Origin: a bacterium
Lineage (GTDB): Bacteria > Patescibacteriota > Gracilibacteria > UM-FILTER-43-11
Direction of reading: 5' to 3'
DNA: 50,129 nt
Assembly: GCA_030427295.1 (NCBI GenBank)
Contig: JAUHWS010000005.1
Span: forward strand, 1-50,129
The notes below the pieces were generated by a model. The model did no database searches. It saw only the letters and a list, made by a program, of their open reading frames with translations, and had not been told where the DNA came from. The number at the start of each line of letters is the position of its first letter. The stretch's first letter is position 1. Of the stretch, positions 1 through 8,199 are shown in pieces. Both the position numbers and the translations under genes were made by a program.

Positions 1-131
1 TTTGAATGTTTGGTTCAAAAAAGAATGGCCTAAATGTTAAGGAGCTCTAAATATTTTAATAATTTTTAATGAAATGTCAAGGGGAAATATAATTAATACA
101 CAATTTCTTATTTTTTGTCAATAGTAGTCGA

Positions 132-160
132 TTGATCAAGTCCTCTTTTTTTGGTATAAT
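132..160 (+). promoter_or_regulatory. sigma70-type promoter of the surface-protein operon
   Basis: TTGATC at 132-137 and TATAAT at 155-160 are separated by exactly 17 bp. The expected transcript start is about 28 nt before the GTG start of the first gene. I see nothing else definable in bases 1-131, which are AT-rich. Confidence 0.7.
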
Positions 161-194
161 GATGGGATTTTACCTCCACTAAAAAAATAAAACC

Positions 195-1205
195 GTGAAA
201 AAAAATAGATTCACCTTAACCGCTTTAGCTTTATTTGTTCTCAGTTTGTTCTTGGCGTATCAGCAAGGCTACTTCTTTGATTCGGGACTCGGCATGTCAG
301 ACGTTTCGTACGCCAGCTCTACTTTGCCTGCATCAGGAACAACCATTCTCTCTGGTTTACCTGCTGTGCTTGCCTCGATTTTTATGCCGGTGTTCAATTT
401 TTTGTTGTTCATGCTTGGCAATCATTTTATGGTCGCCATCATTGTATTGGCCTTATTGGTTGAACTCATTACCCTTTACCCTGCAGTGAACATTCAATTG
501 ATGCAGAAAAAAATCCACTTGTTCCATAAAAAATTAGTGGATCGTTTTCGCTCTGGTGAGCTTTCGATGGGGAAGGCGAAGCGTGAATTGGATGTCCTTT
601 ATTCTGTGAATGAACGCATGCATATGAAAGGGGCCGTTTTGGTCGTTTTCCAACTCCTTGTTTTTGCCTCTGTTTTGTCTGGGCTTTATTTGATTTCTCA
701 AGGCTTGATCAATCCTGTAGCTGTGGGAATTTCCAATGTGGGACTCGTCAATGCTCCAGTGACTTACATCCTACCTATTCTGACTGGACTTTCTTACTTG
801 CTCCACTCCTTGATTAAAATTCAGGTCAAGCAACGCGAAGATTATATCAGCGATGCTCAACTGGCGGTGGCTTTGATGTTTGCGATTTTAGGATCGGCTG
901 TGGTCTTCTTTTTCTCCACCCAATTTGCCGTTCTCCTTTCGGTTTATGTGATGACTCAAATTACGTTTGCGACCCTTCGCTACATTGTGGTTGAAAATAA
1001 GGCAAAAGCCTGGGGAAAATTGGCTCAAAAACAACTCCTTCATTTGCTTCGCACCTCCACTCGACATAAAAATAAAGTCGAGCATTTGTCTCGTAAATTC
1101 AACCATTTAGCCTTTGTTCGTCACGTTAATTTCCATCTTCTTGAAGAAGGACTTTCGATGAGCTTGGCTTTTGTGATCGCCATCACTTCTGTGGGAATCA
1201 TTTAG
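195..1205 (+). CDS. YidC/Oxa1-like polytopic membrane protein
   Basis: Probable inner-membrane protein of 336 aa. Hydrophobic segments lie near residues 6-22, 54-74, 77-95, 146-167, 189-207, 221-240, 243-260 and 319-335. The pattern of a membrane segment, a basic helical loop (about 100-142, with QLMQKKIHLFHKK) and another membrane segment resembles the YidC/Oxa1 insertase core, which helps insert membrane proteins. The match is by layout only, and the usual proline-rich hairpin wording is absent. The start is GTG with no Shine-Dalgarno site. It is the first gene of a five-gene co-directional run with gaps of 19-32 bp that otherwise encodes exported proteins, so a role in exporting or anchoring them is plausible. 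A generic membrane protein is the alternative. Confidence 0.5.
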   Translation: MKKNRFTLTALALFVLSLFLAYQQGYFFDSGLGMSDVSYASSTLPASGTTILSGLPAVLASIFMPVFNFLLFMLGNHFMVAIIVLALLVELITLYPAVNIQLMQKKIHLFHKKLVDRFRSGELSMGKAKRELDVLYSVNERMHMKGAVLVVFQLLVFASVLSGLYLISQGLINPVAVGISNVGLVNAPVTYILPILTGLSYLLHSLIKIQVKQREDYISDAQLAVALMFAILGSAVVFFFSTQFAVLLSVYVMTQITFATLRYIVVENKAKAWGKLAQKQLLHLLRTSTRHKNKVEHLSRKFNHLAFVRHVNFHLLEEGLSMSLAFVIAITSVGII

Positions 1206-1231
1206 TTCTGGATGCCTAAATCCTTTGAATC

Positions 1232-3397
1232 ATGAAACATAAAAAAATAAAAATCATCACCGGCCTGTTCGTTTTTTCATTTCTGATGATGACGCTTGTG
1301 GCCAATCCACAAATCAGTATGTACATGGCTGATTTGCTGAATCCTGAGGTGACGGGTGCGGATGAAGATGCTATTTATATGCCCAGTTACACCGCTGAGG
1401 CGGGCACGTCTGGTTTGATGGAGGTGAAGGCAAAGACATCTGTCCCAGCGTTTGATAGTTTGAGTTTTTTGATGTCCTTTACCCCTTCGGATGCGTTAAC
1501 CTTTGCTGATGATCCTTTGGTGCTGGATGAGGATACGCTTTTAAATGCTCCTACCTCACAAGTGGTCGAACTCAAAGAGGCAGGGGTTTTGGAGGTCACC
1601 CTTGTACTTCCTGAACCCGTGACCATTGATGGGCCTGTGCCAGCCGATGTCCTGACTCACGAGACGCTTTTTAAACTCGACGCTCAAGTAGCTGATGTGG
1701 ACGGTCCCGTGGTTTTGAATTTTACGGATGTGGCCTTTGCCAACGGCGATCAAGCTTTGGAAGAAGTGGTTTCCATTCCTCCCAGCTTGTTGACCCTTGA
1801 GCCTGCGGGTGATCAGCAGCCCGTGGTGACCGATGATTTTAATGCGGTTTCCGTGACTTCTGTAAATCCGGATACTGTTTCCAATCAATCCAATAAAATG
1901 GTGGCGATTAGCGGATCTAACTTGATGTCTGTGGACCAGGTTAAAGCCGGTAGCAACACGCTTTCGATTATCAATCAGGCGACGGATTCGTTGTTGGTTC
2001 AAGTGCCTGCGGGATTGAATCCCAACACCTATGATTTGGTGCTTTTGGACGACCAAGACACCGCGAAAATTTTTGAAGGAATGCTTACCGTGACAGCGGA
2101 TGCAAGCGATGAAGGTCTTTCTCAAAATGCAGACGCCCCTTCGGTTAATTTGGATCGCTCCTACACCAGTCCTGTGGCGGTTGAAAATGATGGAGAAACC
2201 CCCTTTGTGCTCTATGCATTTGTAGAAGATCCTCAAAATGACATTGAATCGGTGGTGGTGGATTTGTCTGCCATCGGTCAGGTGGGTCAAAGCTCTGCTG
2301 CTTTGGGTCAGGCTGAAACGCTTACTTTGCAATCAGCTACGTGTCCCACTGCCTCAAAACAAATCGTTTGTATGCAAGCCTCTGTGGAAGAGGTTTCTGG
2401 TCAATGGTTTGTGCTGCCGAACATTTATGCCAATCCTTCTACTCCTGCCAGTCAAACGCCTTATTTGATTCAAGTGTTGACTAAAGATGCCGAGGGAAAT
2501 ACTTCGATGGATGCGATTCCAGTCTACGTTGGTAACCCAGGAGACGTGGAACCTGCCAAAGTTTTGGCGGCGGTTTCAACGGGTCCCAATACGGTTGAAG
2601 TGATGTTTAACCGCGCTTTGGATTCTGCTTCTCTGGCAACGAATGGGGAAGATTTTAGCATTCAAAGTGCTTTGGATGAGTTCGATCAGTTGGCCGTTTC
2701 TGGGGCTAGTTTGAATGCAGAGGGAAATTTGGTGACTTTAAACACCTTGAATCAAACCCCAAATAAGGCCTATGAGTTGACTTTGACGGGCGAGCTTCAG
2801 GACAGTTTTGGTAAAACCGTTTCGTTTTCTGCACCTTTAACGTTTGAGGGTTACCAGCTTCTTGAAAAATCACCTCAAATTGATTATTTGACGGCTACCA
2901 GTTCCAATACCGTTGAGGTGGAATTTGAACATGATCTCAAGCTCAGTTTATTGGGCGAGGCTCAGATAAGCATCTTTAAGGCCGGTAATGAAGCTCAAAC
3001 GGTGGTGGTTAATGCGGTGACGGTTTTGGATGGAAATCAGCTTGAGCTCCAAACCGCTTCACTTGTGGCTGGAGAACGTTATCGGTTGTCGATTGATAAT
3101 TTAGCCTCATACGATGGCACATTGACGACCACGTCTTTGAATCGTGGATTTAAAGGTGCACGTTTTGCTGCTGGCCAGCATGGCGCGGCGGCTCAACAGG
3201 CTGACTTGAATGGAGATTTGCGCGTTGATTTTGCAGACTTCACCATCTTCTCGTTTTATTATGGATCTGATTTTAGGACGGGTGCAACAGATGCCACACC
3301 AACCGCTAGTTCTTCTGAGTCGACTTCGTTTGAAACGCCTGAAATTGCGGATCAGCCGGATGCTTTGGTGGAAACCACCTCTCCCATTAATAACTAG
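1232..3397 (+). CDS. secreted multidomain protein with C-terminal dockerin-like motif
   Basis: 721 aa exported protein with an N-terminal hydrophobic signal (residues 7-25) that may serve as signal peptide or anchor. Domains I can outline: a cohesin-like beta sandwich (about 45-190), an IPT/TIG domain (about 205-290, with SVTSVNPDTV and VAISGSNL), an Ig-like stretch (305-435), and two Big_5/SbsA-type Ig-like domains (about 445-540 and 548-630, each with NTVEV-F). Near residue 660 a single Ca-binding loop reads DLNGDLRVDFAD, with Asp/Asn at loop positions 1, 3, 5, 9 and 12, as in a dockerin half-repeat. Neighbouring genes encode cohesin-like domains, so docking between products of this operon is a reasonable inference. 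Low-complexity Ser/Thr/Glu tail. Confidence 0.6.
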   Translation: MKHKKIKIITGLFVFSFLMMTLVANPQISMYMADLLNPEVTGADEDAIYMPSYTAEAGTSGLMEVKAKTSVPAFDSLSFLMSFTPSDALTFADDPLVLDEDTLLNAPTSQVVELKEAGVLEVTLVLPEPVTIDGPVPADVLTHETLFKLDAQVADVDGPVVLNFTDVAFANGDQALEEVVSIPPSLLTLEPAGDQQPVVTDDFNAVSVTSVNPDTVSNQSNKMVAISGSNLMSVDQVKAGSNTLSIINQATDSLLVQVPAGLNPNTYDLVLLDDQDTAKIFEGMLTVTADASDEGLSQNADAPSVNLDRSYTSPVAVENDGETPFVLYAFVEDPQNDIESVVVDLSAIGQVGQSSAALGQAETLTLQSATCPTASKQIVCMQASVEEVSGQWFVLPNIYANPSTPASQTPYLIQVLTKDAEGNTSMDAIPVYVGNPGDVEPAKVLAAVSTGPNTVEVMFNRALDSASLATNGEDFSIQSALDEFDQLAVSGASLNAEGNLVTLNTLNQTPNKAYELTLTGELQDSFGKTVSFSAPLTFEGYQLLEKSPQIDYLTATSSNTVEVEFEHDLKLSLLGEAQISIFKAGNEAQTVVVNAVTVLDGNQLELQTASLVAGERYRLSIDNLASYDGTLTTTSLNRGFKGARFAAGQHGAAAQQADLNGDLRVDFADFTIFSFYYGSDFRTGATDATPTASSSESTSFETPEIADQPDALVETTSPINN

Positions 3398-3429
3398 TGA
3401 GCGTATTTAGCGATTAATTTTTCATTCTC

Positions 3430-4008
3430 ATGAATTCACTTAAAATTCTATTAGCCGCAATGGTCATTGTGCTCGCTTCCAATTTTCTTTCTGGATGTGC
3501 GACACAAACCGAAAATATCAGCTTTCAAGACTACTCTGATTTGGGAATGGCTCGAATTGATGCGGCGCGTGAGTTGAAACAATCGGTACAACTCGTGGCT
3601 AAGCCCCTTTCTGATTCAGGGTTGGATTTTGAATTGACGCTTGAGAATCCTGAAAAACAAGCCATTACGTCAGCTGAATTGTGGCTCAGTTATGATCCGG
3701 CGGTGCTTTCGGGTGCTTCATTTGAACCGAATGAGAAGACGTTTGAACTGGAGGCCCCTTACGAGAATGGTTTTGATGAACTGAGAGGGCTCCTTAAAAT
3801 GGGCCGCTCAACGGCTCATCCCGTGTCGGATCCATCGATTGTTTTGGGTACCGTTCATTTTGAACGCCTTTCTGACACTTCTACCTTAATTGATGTTTAT
3901 GATTATGACCGTCAATTTTCAGGTCATGCTTCGGTCAATACCATGTTGGATGATCAACCGGTCAATTTATTGCTCGAGCCCGCTTCGCCCTTTGTGGTGA
4001 TTCATTAA
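3430..4008 (+). CDS. lipoprotein with a cohesin-like domain
   Basis: 192 aa. The signal peptide ends in the lipobox FLSGC, giving lipidation at Cys23 and attachment to the outer face of the membrane. Residues about 50-180 form a beta-rich domain with the signature ELWLSYDPAVLSGASFEP followed by LKMGRS. The next gene repeats this wording (SWLQYDPQVLEGVSI and VKVGRS), so the two domains are paralogous. The wording matches the cohesin fold (…YDP.VL…), which binds dockerins. No membrane segment beyond the signal. Third gene of the operon. The cohesin assignment is by pattern only; structure prediction would decide. Confidence 0.6.
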   Translation: MNSLKILLAAMVIVLASNFLSGCATQTENISFQDYSDLGMARIDAARELKQSVQLVAKPLSDSGLDFELTLENPEKQAITSAELWLSYDPAVLSGASFEPNEKTFELEAPYENGFDELRGLLKMGRSTAHPVSDPSIVLGTVHFERLSDTSTLIDVYDYDRQFSGHASVNTMLDDQPVNLLLEPASPFVVIH

Positions 4009-4027
4009 TTTGATTTTTTTATAAACG

Positions 4028-5053
4028 ATGAAACGAATTTTTCTTCTCAGCATCGGTTTCCTCCTCGCGTTTACAGCTAGCATTCAGGGTGTCTTCGCTC
4101 AGTCTGCCCAAGATGCGACCTTGGAATATTCTTCTAATGTGACTCAGGCCAATACGGGAGATGAGTTTGAAGTGCAGATCCTCCTCAAAAATCCTAGTCA
4201 ACAACCTATCATTTCAGTTCGTTCTTGGCTCCAGTACGATCCTCAAGTTTTGGAAGGGGTTAGTATCGATACGGAAGGGACTCCATTTACTTTGGCGGCT
4301 CCCGGAGAGGATGAATTTAGTGTTTCTGATGGCTTGGTTAAGGTGGGACGTTCGAATATTTCGGGAGGTTTTTCCGGGGCTGAAACTCGGATTGCAACCA
4401 TTCGTTTTAAGGTGATTGGCACCTCTGGGGTCAATGCTTTGGTCGAACCCTACGATTTTCAAACGTCTGAATTGGGTCATGTGAGTGTGAATATCATCGA
4501 AGAAGGTTTTCCTGTGAATGTGCTTTCTGGTGAACCTCAATCCTTGCCTCTCACAATTAATTCTGGAGGCTCTACACCGATTCAAGTGGATGATCATTTG
4601 ACAGATAATGTGGGTCTTTCAGCTTTGTCTCGCCCTCAAAATCTTCGCATCATGACAGGAGAAGGCTATGTTGAACTCAAGTGGGACCTTAGTGATTCGC
4701 CTGAATTGGTGGGTTATAATGTTTATTATGGCCGAACCTCGGGGCAGTACACGCGTCGTCGTACAGTTGAAAAGGTCAATGGTTTGCGTATTGATCAACT
4801 CAATAATGGGGAGGCCTATTATTTTGCCATCACGGCTTATGATGCTCAGGGTAAGGAAACAGACTATTCCGATGAAGTGGCTGTCGTGGTGGGTGAACCT
4901 CTTTCTTCGACAGCTCCGTTTGAAGATTTTATGGATTCACTCTTGGCCAATGTGCCTACTTCGCCTGAAAATGGACCCTTGGTGGGGTGGTTGGCGTTTT
5001 CAATACTGGGTCTAGGGGGAACTCTCTACTTTAGAAAAAGCGTACAAAATTAA
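4028..5053 (+). CDS. cohesin-like and fibronectin III surface protein with C-terminal anchor
   Basis: 341 aa. A signal peptide with likely cleavage after FAQ (about residue 25) is followed by a cohesin-like domain (about 30-175, SWLQYDPQVLEGV and VKVGRS). A fibronectin type III domain follows (about 200-290: RPQNLRI, YVELKWDLS, VGYNVYYG, YYFAITAYD). Near 318-335 there is a hydrophobic helix followed by RKS, giving a stop-transfer or sorting-like tail. The product should sit on the cell surface, anchored at its C-terminus, and could present the cohesin module to the dockerin-like protein encoded two genes upstream. The domain pattern is clear, but the partner is inferred from gene order. Confidence 0.65.
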   Translation: MKRIFLLSIGFLLAFTASIQGVFAQSAQDATLEYSSNVTQANTGDEFEVQILLKNPSQQPIISVRSWLQYDPQVLEGVSIDTEGTPFTLAAPGEDEFSVSDGLVKVGRSNISGGFSGAETRIATIRFKVIGTSGVNALVEPYDFQTSELGHVSVNIIEEGFPVNVLSGEPQSLPLTINSGGSTPIQVDDHLTDNVGLSALSRPQNLRIMTGEGYVELKWDLSDSPELVGYNVYYGRTSGQYTRRRTVEKVNGLRIDQLNNGEAYYFAITAYDAQGKETDYSDEVAVVVGEPLSSTAPFEDFMDSLLANVPTSPENGPLVGWLAFSILGLGGTLYFRKSVQN

Positions 5054-5084
5054 AAATTGATTCTTTATAAACGGCTTTATTAAA

Positions 5085-6086
5085 ATGAAAAATAATTCAA
5101 AAACACGTTGGGTGACCATTCCCGAGTCTGAGATGCCTAAAAACACTAGGCCTCCAAAGAAAAAAACCCTTCCTGTAGATAAGGTTGAAAATAAGTTTTT
5201 TTGGGCGGCTGGATTGGTGGCTGTGGTTATTTTTTCGGTGATTGTTTTTATGCCGAATCAAGTCAGCCGTTTGACGGGTAATTTGTTTGATGGATTTGAA
5301 TTTGTGCCGACGGAACAAGACGGTGGCGCTTTTTTTGCAGGTGAGGGGGGTGATTCTGATGAAGTTGATGGCGAAGGTGACGCGCTTTTGGATGACTCTC
5401 AAGGAGCTGATGCTCAATTTTTAGAGGATGTTTCTAGCGACCAGGCCTCTACGTCCAATTCTTCGGACGCGGTGCCGATTCAAATTGACCCTCTCAATGG
5501 CTCAAGTGCTTCAGAAAACGATTCATCTGTGGAAGTGAATGAATCAGACACGACAGATACTTCGGGTGCTTCGGACACTGCTTCTGGTTCTACGGATGCA
5601 GAGCTGCTTGCTTTACTTGAATCTCTCAGTGCTCAATTGGAGGAATTGAAGAAGGACGGTCTTCAAAAAGATCAAGAGATTGCCAGCTTGAAGCAAATGC
5701 TTGAGGCACAAACGACCACATCGTCTTCTAATTTGCAGGGGGCTGCTCAAGAGATTCAGACCACGATGAGTTCAGACACTAAAACGACATCTACGACAGG
5801 GGCTGGAACCTATCGGGCAAACACGCATACGGTGACGGTGAATCCTTTTGACGTTTTGAATCAAAACCGACAGTCTTTGGATCAGATTCAGGCGAGTGCG
5901 ATGCAAGCGAATATCGCTCAAGCGGATTCTTCTGACTCTGTTCAAGCGGCACCTACGATGGATCTTGCGACCTCTGGTTTGCAGTCCCAACCGACGACGG
6001 GTCCCTTTGATTCTTTTTGGATCACGCTTTTGTTGACGTCGATTGGGATTTTATTTTTTGGGATTTATCGGGCGGTTCGGGCTTAG
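5085..6086 (+). CDS. two-helix membrane protein with acidic low-complexity and coiled-coil segments
   Basis: 333 aa. A basic, proline-rich N-terminus precedes a transmembrane helix at about 38-57. A long Ser/Asp/Glu/Thr-rich region follows, then a predicted coiled coil (about 175-212, with leucine heptads in LLALLESLSAQLEEL), a Ser/Thr/Gln-rich stretch, and a final transmembrane helix (about 308-330) ending in a basic tail. I recognise no family. The layout suggests a bitopic scaffold or anchor spanning the periplasmic space or cell wall. It is the last gene of the surface-protein operon, so it may hold the secreted proteins encoded upstream. Confidence 0.55.
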   Translation: MKNNSKTRWVTIPESEMPKNTRPPKKKTLPVDKVENKFFWAAGLVAVVIFSVIVFMPNQVSRLTGNLFDGFEFVPTEQDGGAFFAGEGGDSDEVDGEGDALLDDSQGADAQFLEDVSSDQASTSNSSDAVPIQIDPLNGSSASENDSSVEVNESDTTDTSGASDTASGSTDAELLALLESLSAQLEELKKDGLQKDQEIASLKQMLEAQTTTSSSNLQGAAQEIQTTMSSDTKTTSTTGAGTYRANTHTVTVNPFDVLNQNRQSLDQIQASAMQANIAQADSSDSVQAAPTMDLATSGLQSQPTTGPFDSFWITLLLTSIGILFFGIYRAVRA

Positions 6087-6159
6087 AATTTCTGAGTAAA
6101 CATAATTTTAATAATATAATTTAGTTTTTTCTTTTTTCTTTTTCTTCATTTTTAGCAGC

Positions 6160-6290
6160 AAAAACGAAGCAAAAACTGCCGGGGAGAACACGACGCGGAC
6201 TCATCGTTTTTCCTTTTTTCATCTTTTTACCCGCCGTTTCTCCCCGGACCCCTGTTTTCCGGGAGATCAGCCGGTGCTTATGCTATTTTG
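6160..6290 (+). ncRNA. candidate GC-rich structured RNA or leader
   Basis: This fills most of a 340-bp gap. A GC-rich island stands out in AT-rich DNA. CCGGGGAGAA at 6179-6188 pairs perfectly with TTCTCCCCGG at 6238-6247, and further CCGG/GCCGG segments lie at 6256-6275. A TATAAT at 6115-6120 could start a transcript, but no good -35 is seen. Strand is assumed from that box. It could instead be the operon terminator region or a leader of the next gene. Confidence 0.3.
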
Positions 6291-6371
6291 AATTTTACTA
6301 GTTCTCTTTATCTATTTAAAATTTAAATGAGTGAAAACTTCTCGTTATGTCTTTTGTTTGTATTCTGATCA

Positions 6372-6400
6372 TTGATTCGTTTTCTTGCCTGTGTTAGACT
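6372..6400 (+). promoter_or_regulatory. promoter of the MBL-fold gene
   Basis: TTGATT at 6372-6377 and TAGACT at 6395-6400 are separated by 17 bp. The start codon follows 27 bp downstream. Confidence 0.55.
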
Positions 6401-6427
6401 GTTGCCGCTTTTTAAGTTATTTAAAAA

Positions 6428-7069
6428 ATGGAAATCAAATTTTACGGACAGGCTTGTTTTTCGATTCAGGACAAGGACATGACGGTGGTGATGGATCCTT
6501 TTTCCGACGCAACAGGTCTTAAAGTTCCTTCACTGAAGGCTGATGTGGTGACGGTGAGTCATGATGATCCTGCCTATGCTCATGTGAAAGCGGTTCAAGG
6601 TGAGCCTCGTGTGTTCAGTTGGCCGGGGGAGTATGAGACGGGTGGGGTGCACTTTCGATTGCTGCATTCATTTCACAATAAGCCAGAGGATGCGGATCAG
6701 AAGGAAAACAATATTGCTCTGATGTATTTCAACGGCCTTCGTTTTTGCCATTTGGGCGCTCAGGGGCGTATGGTGTCTGAGGAGCAGGTGGACATGATGG
6801 GGGATGTGGATGTGCTTTTTGTGCCTGTGGGGGGTGGATCGGTTTTGTCTTCGAAGGAGGCTAAAAAAGTGGTGGAGGAGATTGAGCCCCGTGTGGTGAT
6901 TCCCATGCTTTATGCGACTGAAGGGTCAACCCAGGGCTTTGCTCCTTTGGCGGATTTTTTGAAGGAGATGGGATCTCAGGCGGTTGAACCGGTGTCGAGT
7001 TATAAATTCAAAAAGTCTGATTTGCCGGATGACAATACTCAGTTGGTGGTGATTGAGCCTCAAGCTTAG
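6428..7069 (+). CDS. MBL-fold (UlaG-like) metal-dependent hydrolase
   Basis: 213 aa, cytoplasmic. The N-terminus MEIKFYGQACFSI, the strand TVVMDPF and the loop VVTVSHDDPAYAH match small metallo-beta-lactamase-fold proteins of the Lactamase_B_3/UlaG type. The classical HxHxDH metal motif is reduced to HDDPAYAH. Later NIALMYFNGLRFCHLGAQG and the segment VDVLFVPVGGG correspond to the usual GD/LG turn and the final metal-binding strand. Proteins of this compact type are widespread in CPR genomes and their substrates are unknown. Single gene with its own promoter, no Shine-Dalgarno site, followed by an oppositely oriented tRNA gene. Confidence 0.75.
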   Translation: MEIKFYGQACFSIQDKDMTVVMDPFSDATGLKVPSLKADVVTVSHDDPAYAHVKAVQGEPRVFSWPGEYETGGVHFRLLHSFHNKPEDADQKENNIALMYFNGLRFCHLGAQGRMVSEEQVDMMGDVDVLFVPVGGGSVLSSKEAKKVVEEIEPRVVIPMLYATEGSTQGFAPLADFLKEMGSQAVEPVSSYKFKKSDLPDDNTQLVVIEPQA

Positions 7070-7077
7070 TTACTTTG

Positions 7078-7152
7078 TGGTGCTCCCAGCAGGAATCGAA
7101 CCTACATCTAAGCCTTAGGAGTGCCTTGTTCTATCCGTTGAACTATGGGAGC
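7078..7152 (-). tRNA. tRNA-Arg (anticodon CCT)
   Basis: Read on the minus strand: acceptor GCTCCCA pairs with TGGGAGC, the D arm is GTTC/GAAC, the anticodon loop is CTCCTAA (anticodon CCT), and the T arm is GTAGG-TTCGATT-CCTGC. Discriminator A is followed by an encoded CCA. The anticodon stem has one A-G mismatch next to the loop. A TAAAAT box lies just upstream (complement of 7162-7167). Confidence 0.93.
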
Positions 7153-7216
7153 ACAGGGTCTATTTTAGCATAGTTTTTTCTCGCTATTGGCTATTGTGAA
7201 TTTTTTTGTTCATTTT

Positions 7217-7258
7217 ACTATCAGCTACTAGCTCCCAGCTCCCAGCATTTTTTAGGGG
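7217..7258. repeat. remnant of a GTATATACTT element (type A right arm)
   Basis: The AGCTCCCAGCTCCCAGC run followed by a T-tract matches the right arm of the complete type A elements at 14239 and 34377, but its own boundary motifs are missing. A complete type B element begins directly after it, so one element seems to have landed on or replaced another. Confidence 0.6.
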
Positions 7259-7261
7259 TGG

Positions 7262-7505
7262 GTATATACTTTGGGTTGAGGTTAGTATATACTTTTGTCT
7301 TAGTTACGAATTACGAGTGACTAATTACGAGTTGATTTTTTGAGCGTGTAGCGGTCAGCGTATAGCGTTTAGCTCTATTCTAAGATCTATTTCAGCTAAT
7401 CGCTACTCGCCATTCGCTAATCGCTTGATGAAAAAGGTACTGAGATGAACCTCAGCATTTTGAAGAGGGTGAGTATATAGATGGGGAGAGGGTGAGTATA
7501 TACTT
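7262..7505. repeat. GTATATACTT-bounded element 1 (type B core)
   Basis: Left pair GTATATACTT at 7262 and 7285; right pair GTATATAG at 7473 and GTATATACTT at 7496. Each pair is spaced exactly 23 bp. The core holds an imperfect long inverted repeat built from AGCGNTTAGC-like units (left GCGTATAGCGTTTAGC, right complement of CGCTACTCGCCATTCGC). The right edge stops 4 bp short of the stop codon of the minus-strand protease gene. Confidence 0.85.
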
Positions 7506-7508
7506 TCT

Positions 7509-8162
7509 CTAATTTACTATGCTCATACTGATGAGGTTGTGTACCCAGTGAGGTATGAGGGATCCCAGTAAGGATTTTGATTTGTGAAATAAGAAGGCGA
7601 AGATGACTCCAACCACGAAGATGTAGGTGGCTCGTCTGAGTAGCATCATGGGTTCAAGCTCGTTGAGTAGAATCCATTTGGGTACGTGTAAAATGACGAA
7701 AAGTAAGGATGAGATCACAATGGATTTCCAGGTATTGGTTTTCTTTTTGAGTTCTTGAAAAACGACAGATCGGAATAAGACTTCTTCAGTAATGGGTGAG
7801 CCGATGATGTGGTTGAGCCAAATGGCAGCGCTGGTGGGCAATGCGTATTCGTAGTCTCCTATTAAGGTTGGTATTCCGAAATTGATGAGTAGCAGAATTA
7901 ACGAGAATCCAAGTCCCCATTTGAGTCCTGATTTGATATTTTTTAGCCCTAAAAATTCCCACTTTTTCTTTGGATAGACTTTCCATATATAAATTAGGGC
8001 TGGAATCAGAAGGCTTCCCACCCGAATGAAGGCTCGAAGTAGGCTATCGGTTTGATTTAGACTCGGCATTTGCCACATGACGATGACCCAGCTGTACCAG
8101 AGTGTGAGCCCGATGATGAGCGGCCAATAAAATAAATTTAAGGTTGCTTTATTTTTCTCCAT
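7509..8162 (-). CDS. CPBP-family intramembrane protease (Abi-like)
   Basis: 217 aa with about six hydrophobic helices. The CPBP glutamic protease motif EEVLFR lies near residue 122, followed by a second motif with His (FVILHVPKW) and a C-terminal helix with SLIPHWVHNL. These are the catalytic Glu-Glu-x3-Arg and His positions of the family that includes CAAX prenyl proteases and bacteriocin-immunity proteins. Its ATG lies 37 bp from the first Cys-rich gene, transcribed the other way. Physiological substrate unknown. The 3' end abuts repeat element 1, which may supply its transcript end. Confidence 0.85.
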   Translation of the reverse strand: MEKNKATLNLFYWPLIIGLTLWYSWVIVMWQMPSLNQTDSLLRAFIRVGSLLIPALIYIWKVYPKKKWEFLGLKNIKSGLKWGLGFSLILLLINFGIPTLIGDYEYALPTSAAIWLNHIIGSPITEEVLFRSVVFQELKKKTNTWKSIVISSLLFVILHVPKWILLNELEPMMLLRRATYIFVVGVIFAFLFHKSKSLLGSLIPHWVHNLISMSIVN

Positions 8163-8185
8163 GTCTTTTTTAGTTGGATTTAATT

Positions 8186-8193
8186 GCTATAAT
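8186..8193 (+). promoter_or_regulatory. extended -10 promoter for a leaderless transcript (Cys-rich copy 1)
   Basis: An extended -10, TGC then TATAAT (8185-8193), lies exactly 6 nt before the ATG at 8200. The expected transcript start therefore falls on the start codon. No convincing -35 is visible. The same 6-nt distance recurs at copies 3, 5 and 11. Confidence 0.7.
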
Positions 8194-8199
8194 CACGTT

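Noticed and set aside
1556-2332. 258-codon open frame on the minus strand inside the dockerin-like gene
   Set aside because: Antisense shadow of a well-supported gene; composition (His/Arg/Ile-rich) and lack of any domain argue against coding.
8161-8199. Upstream in-frame ATG giving a 13-residue N-terminal extension to Cys-rich copy 1
   Set aside because: The conserved MKTC start is at 8200 in line with all paralogs, and the TATAAT box lies within the would-be extension.
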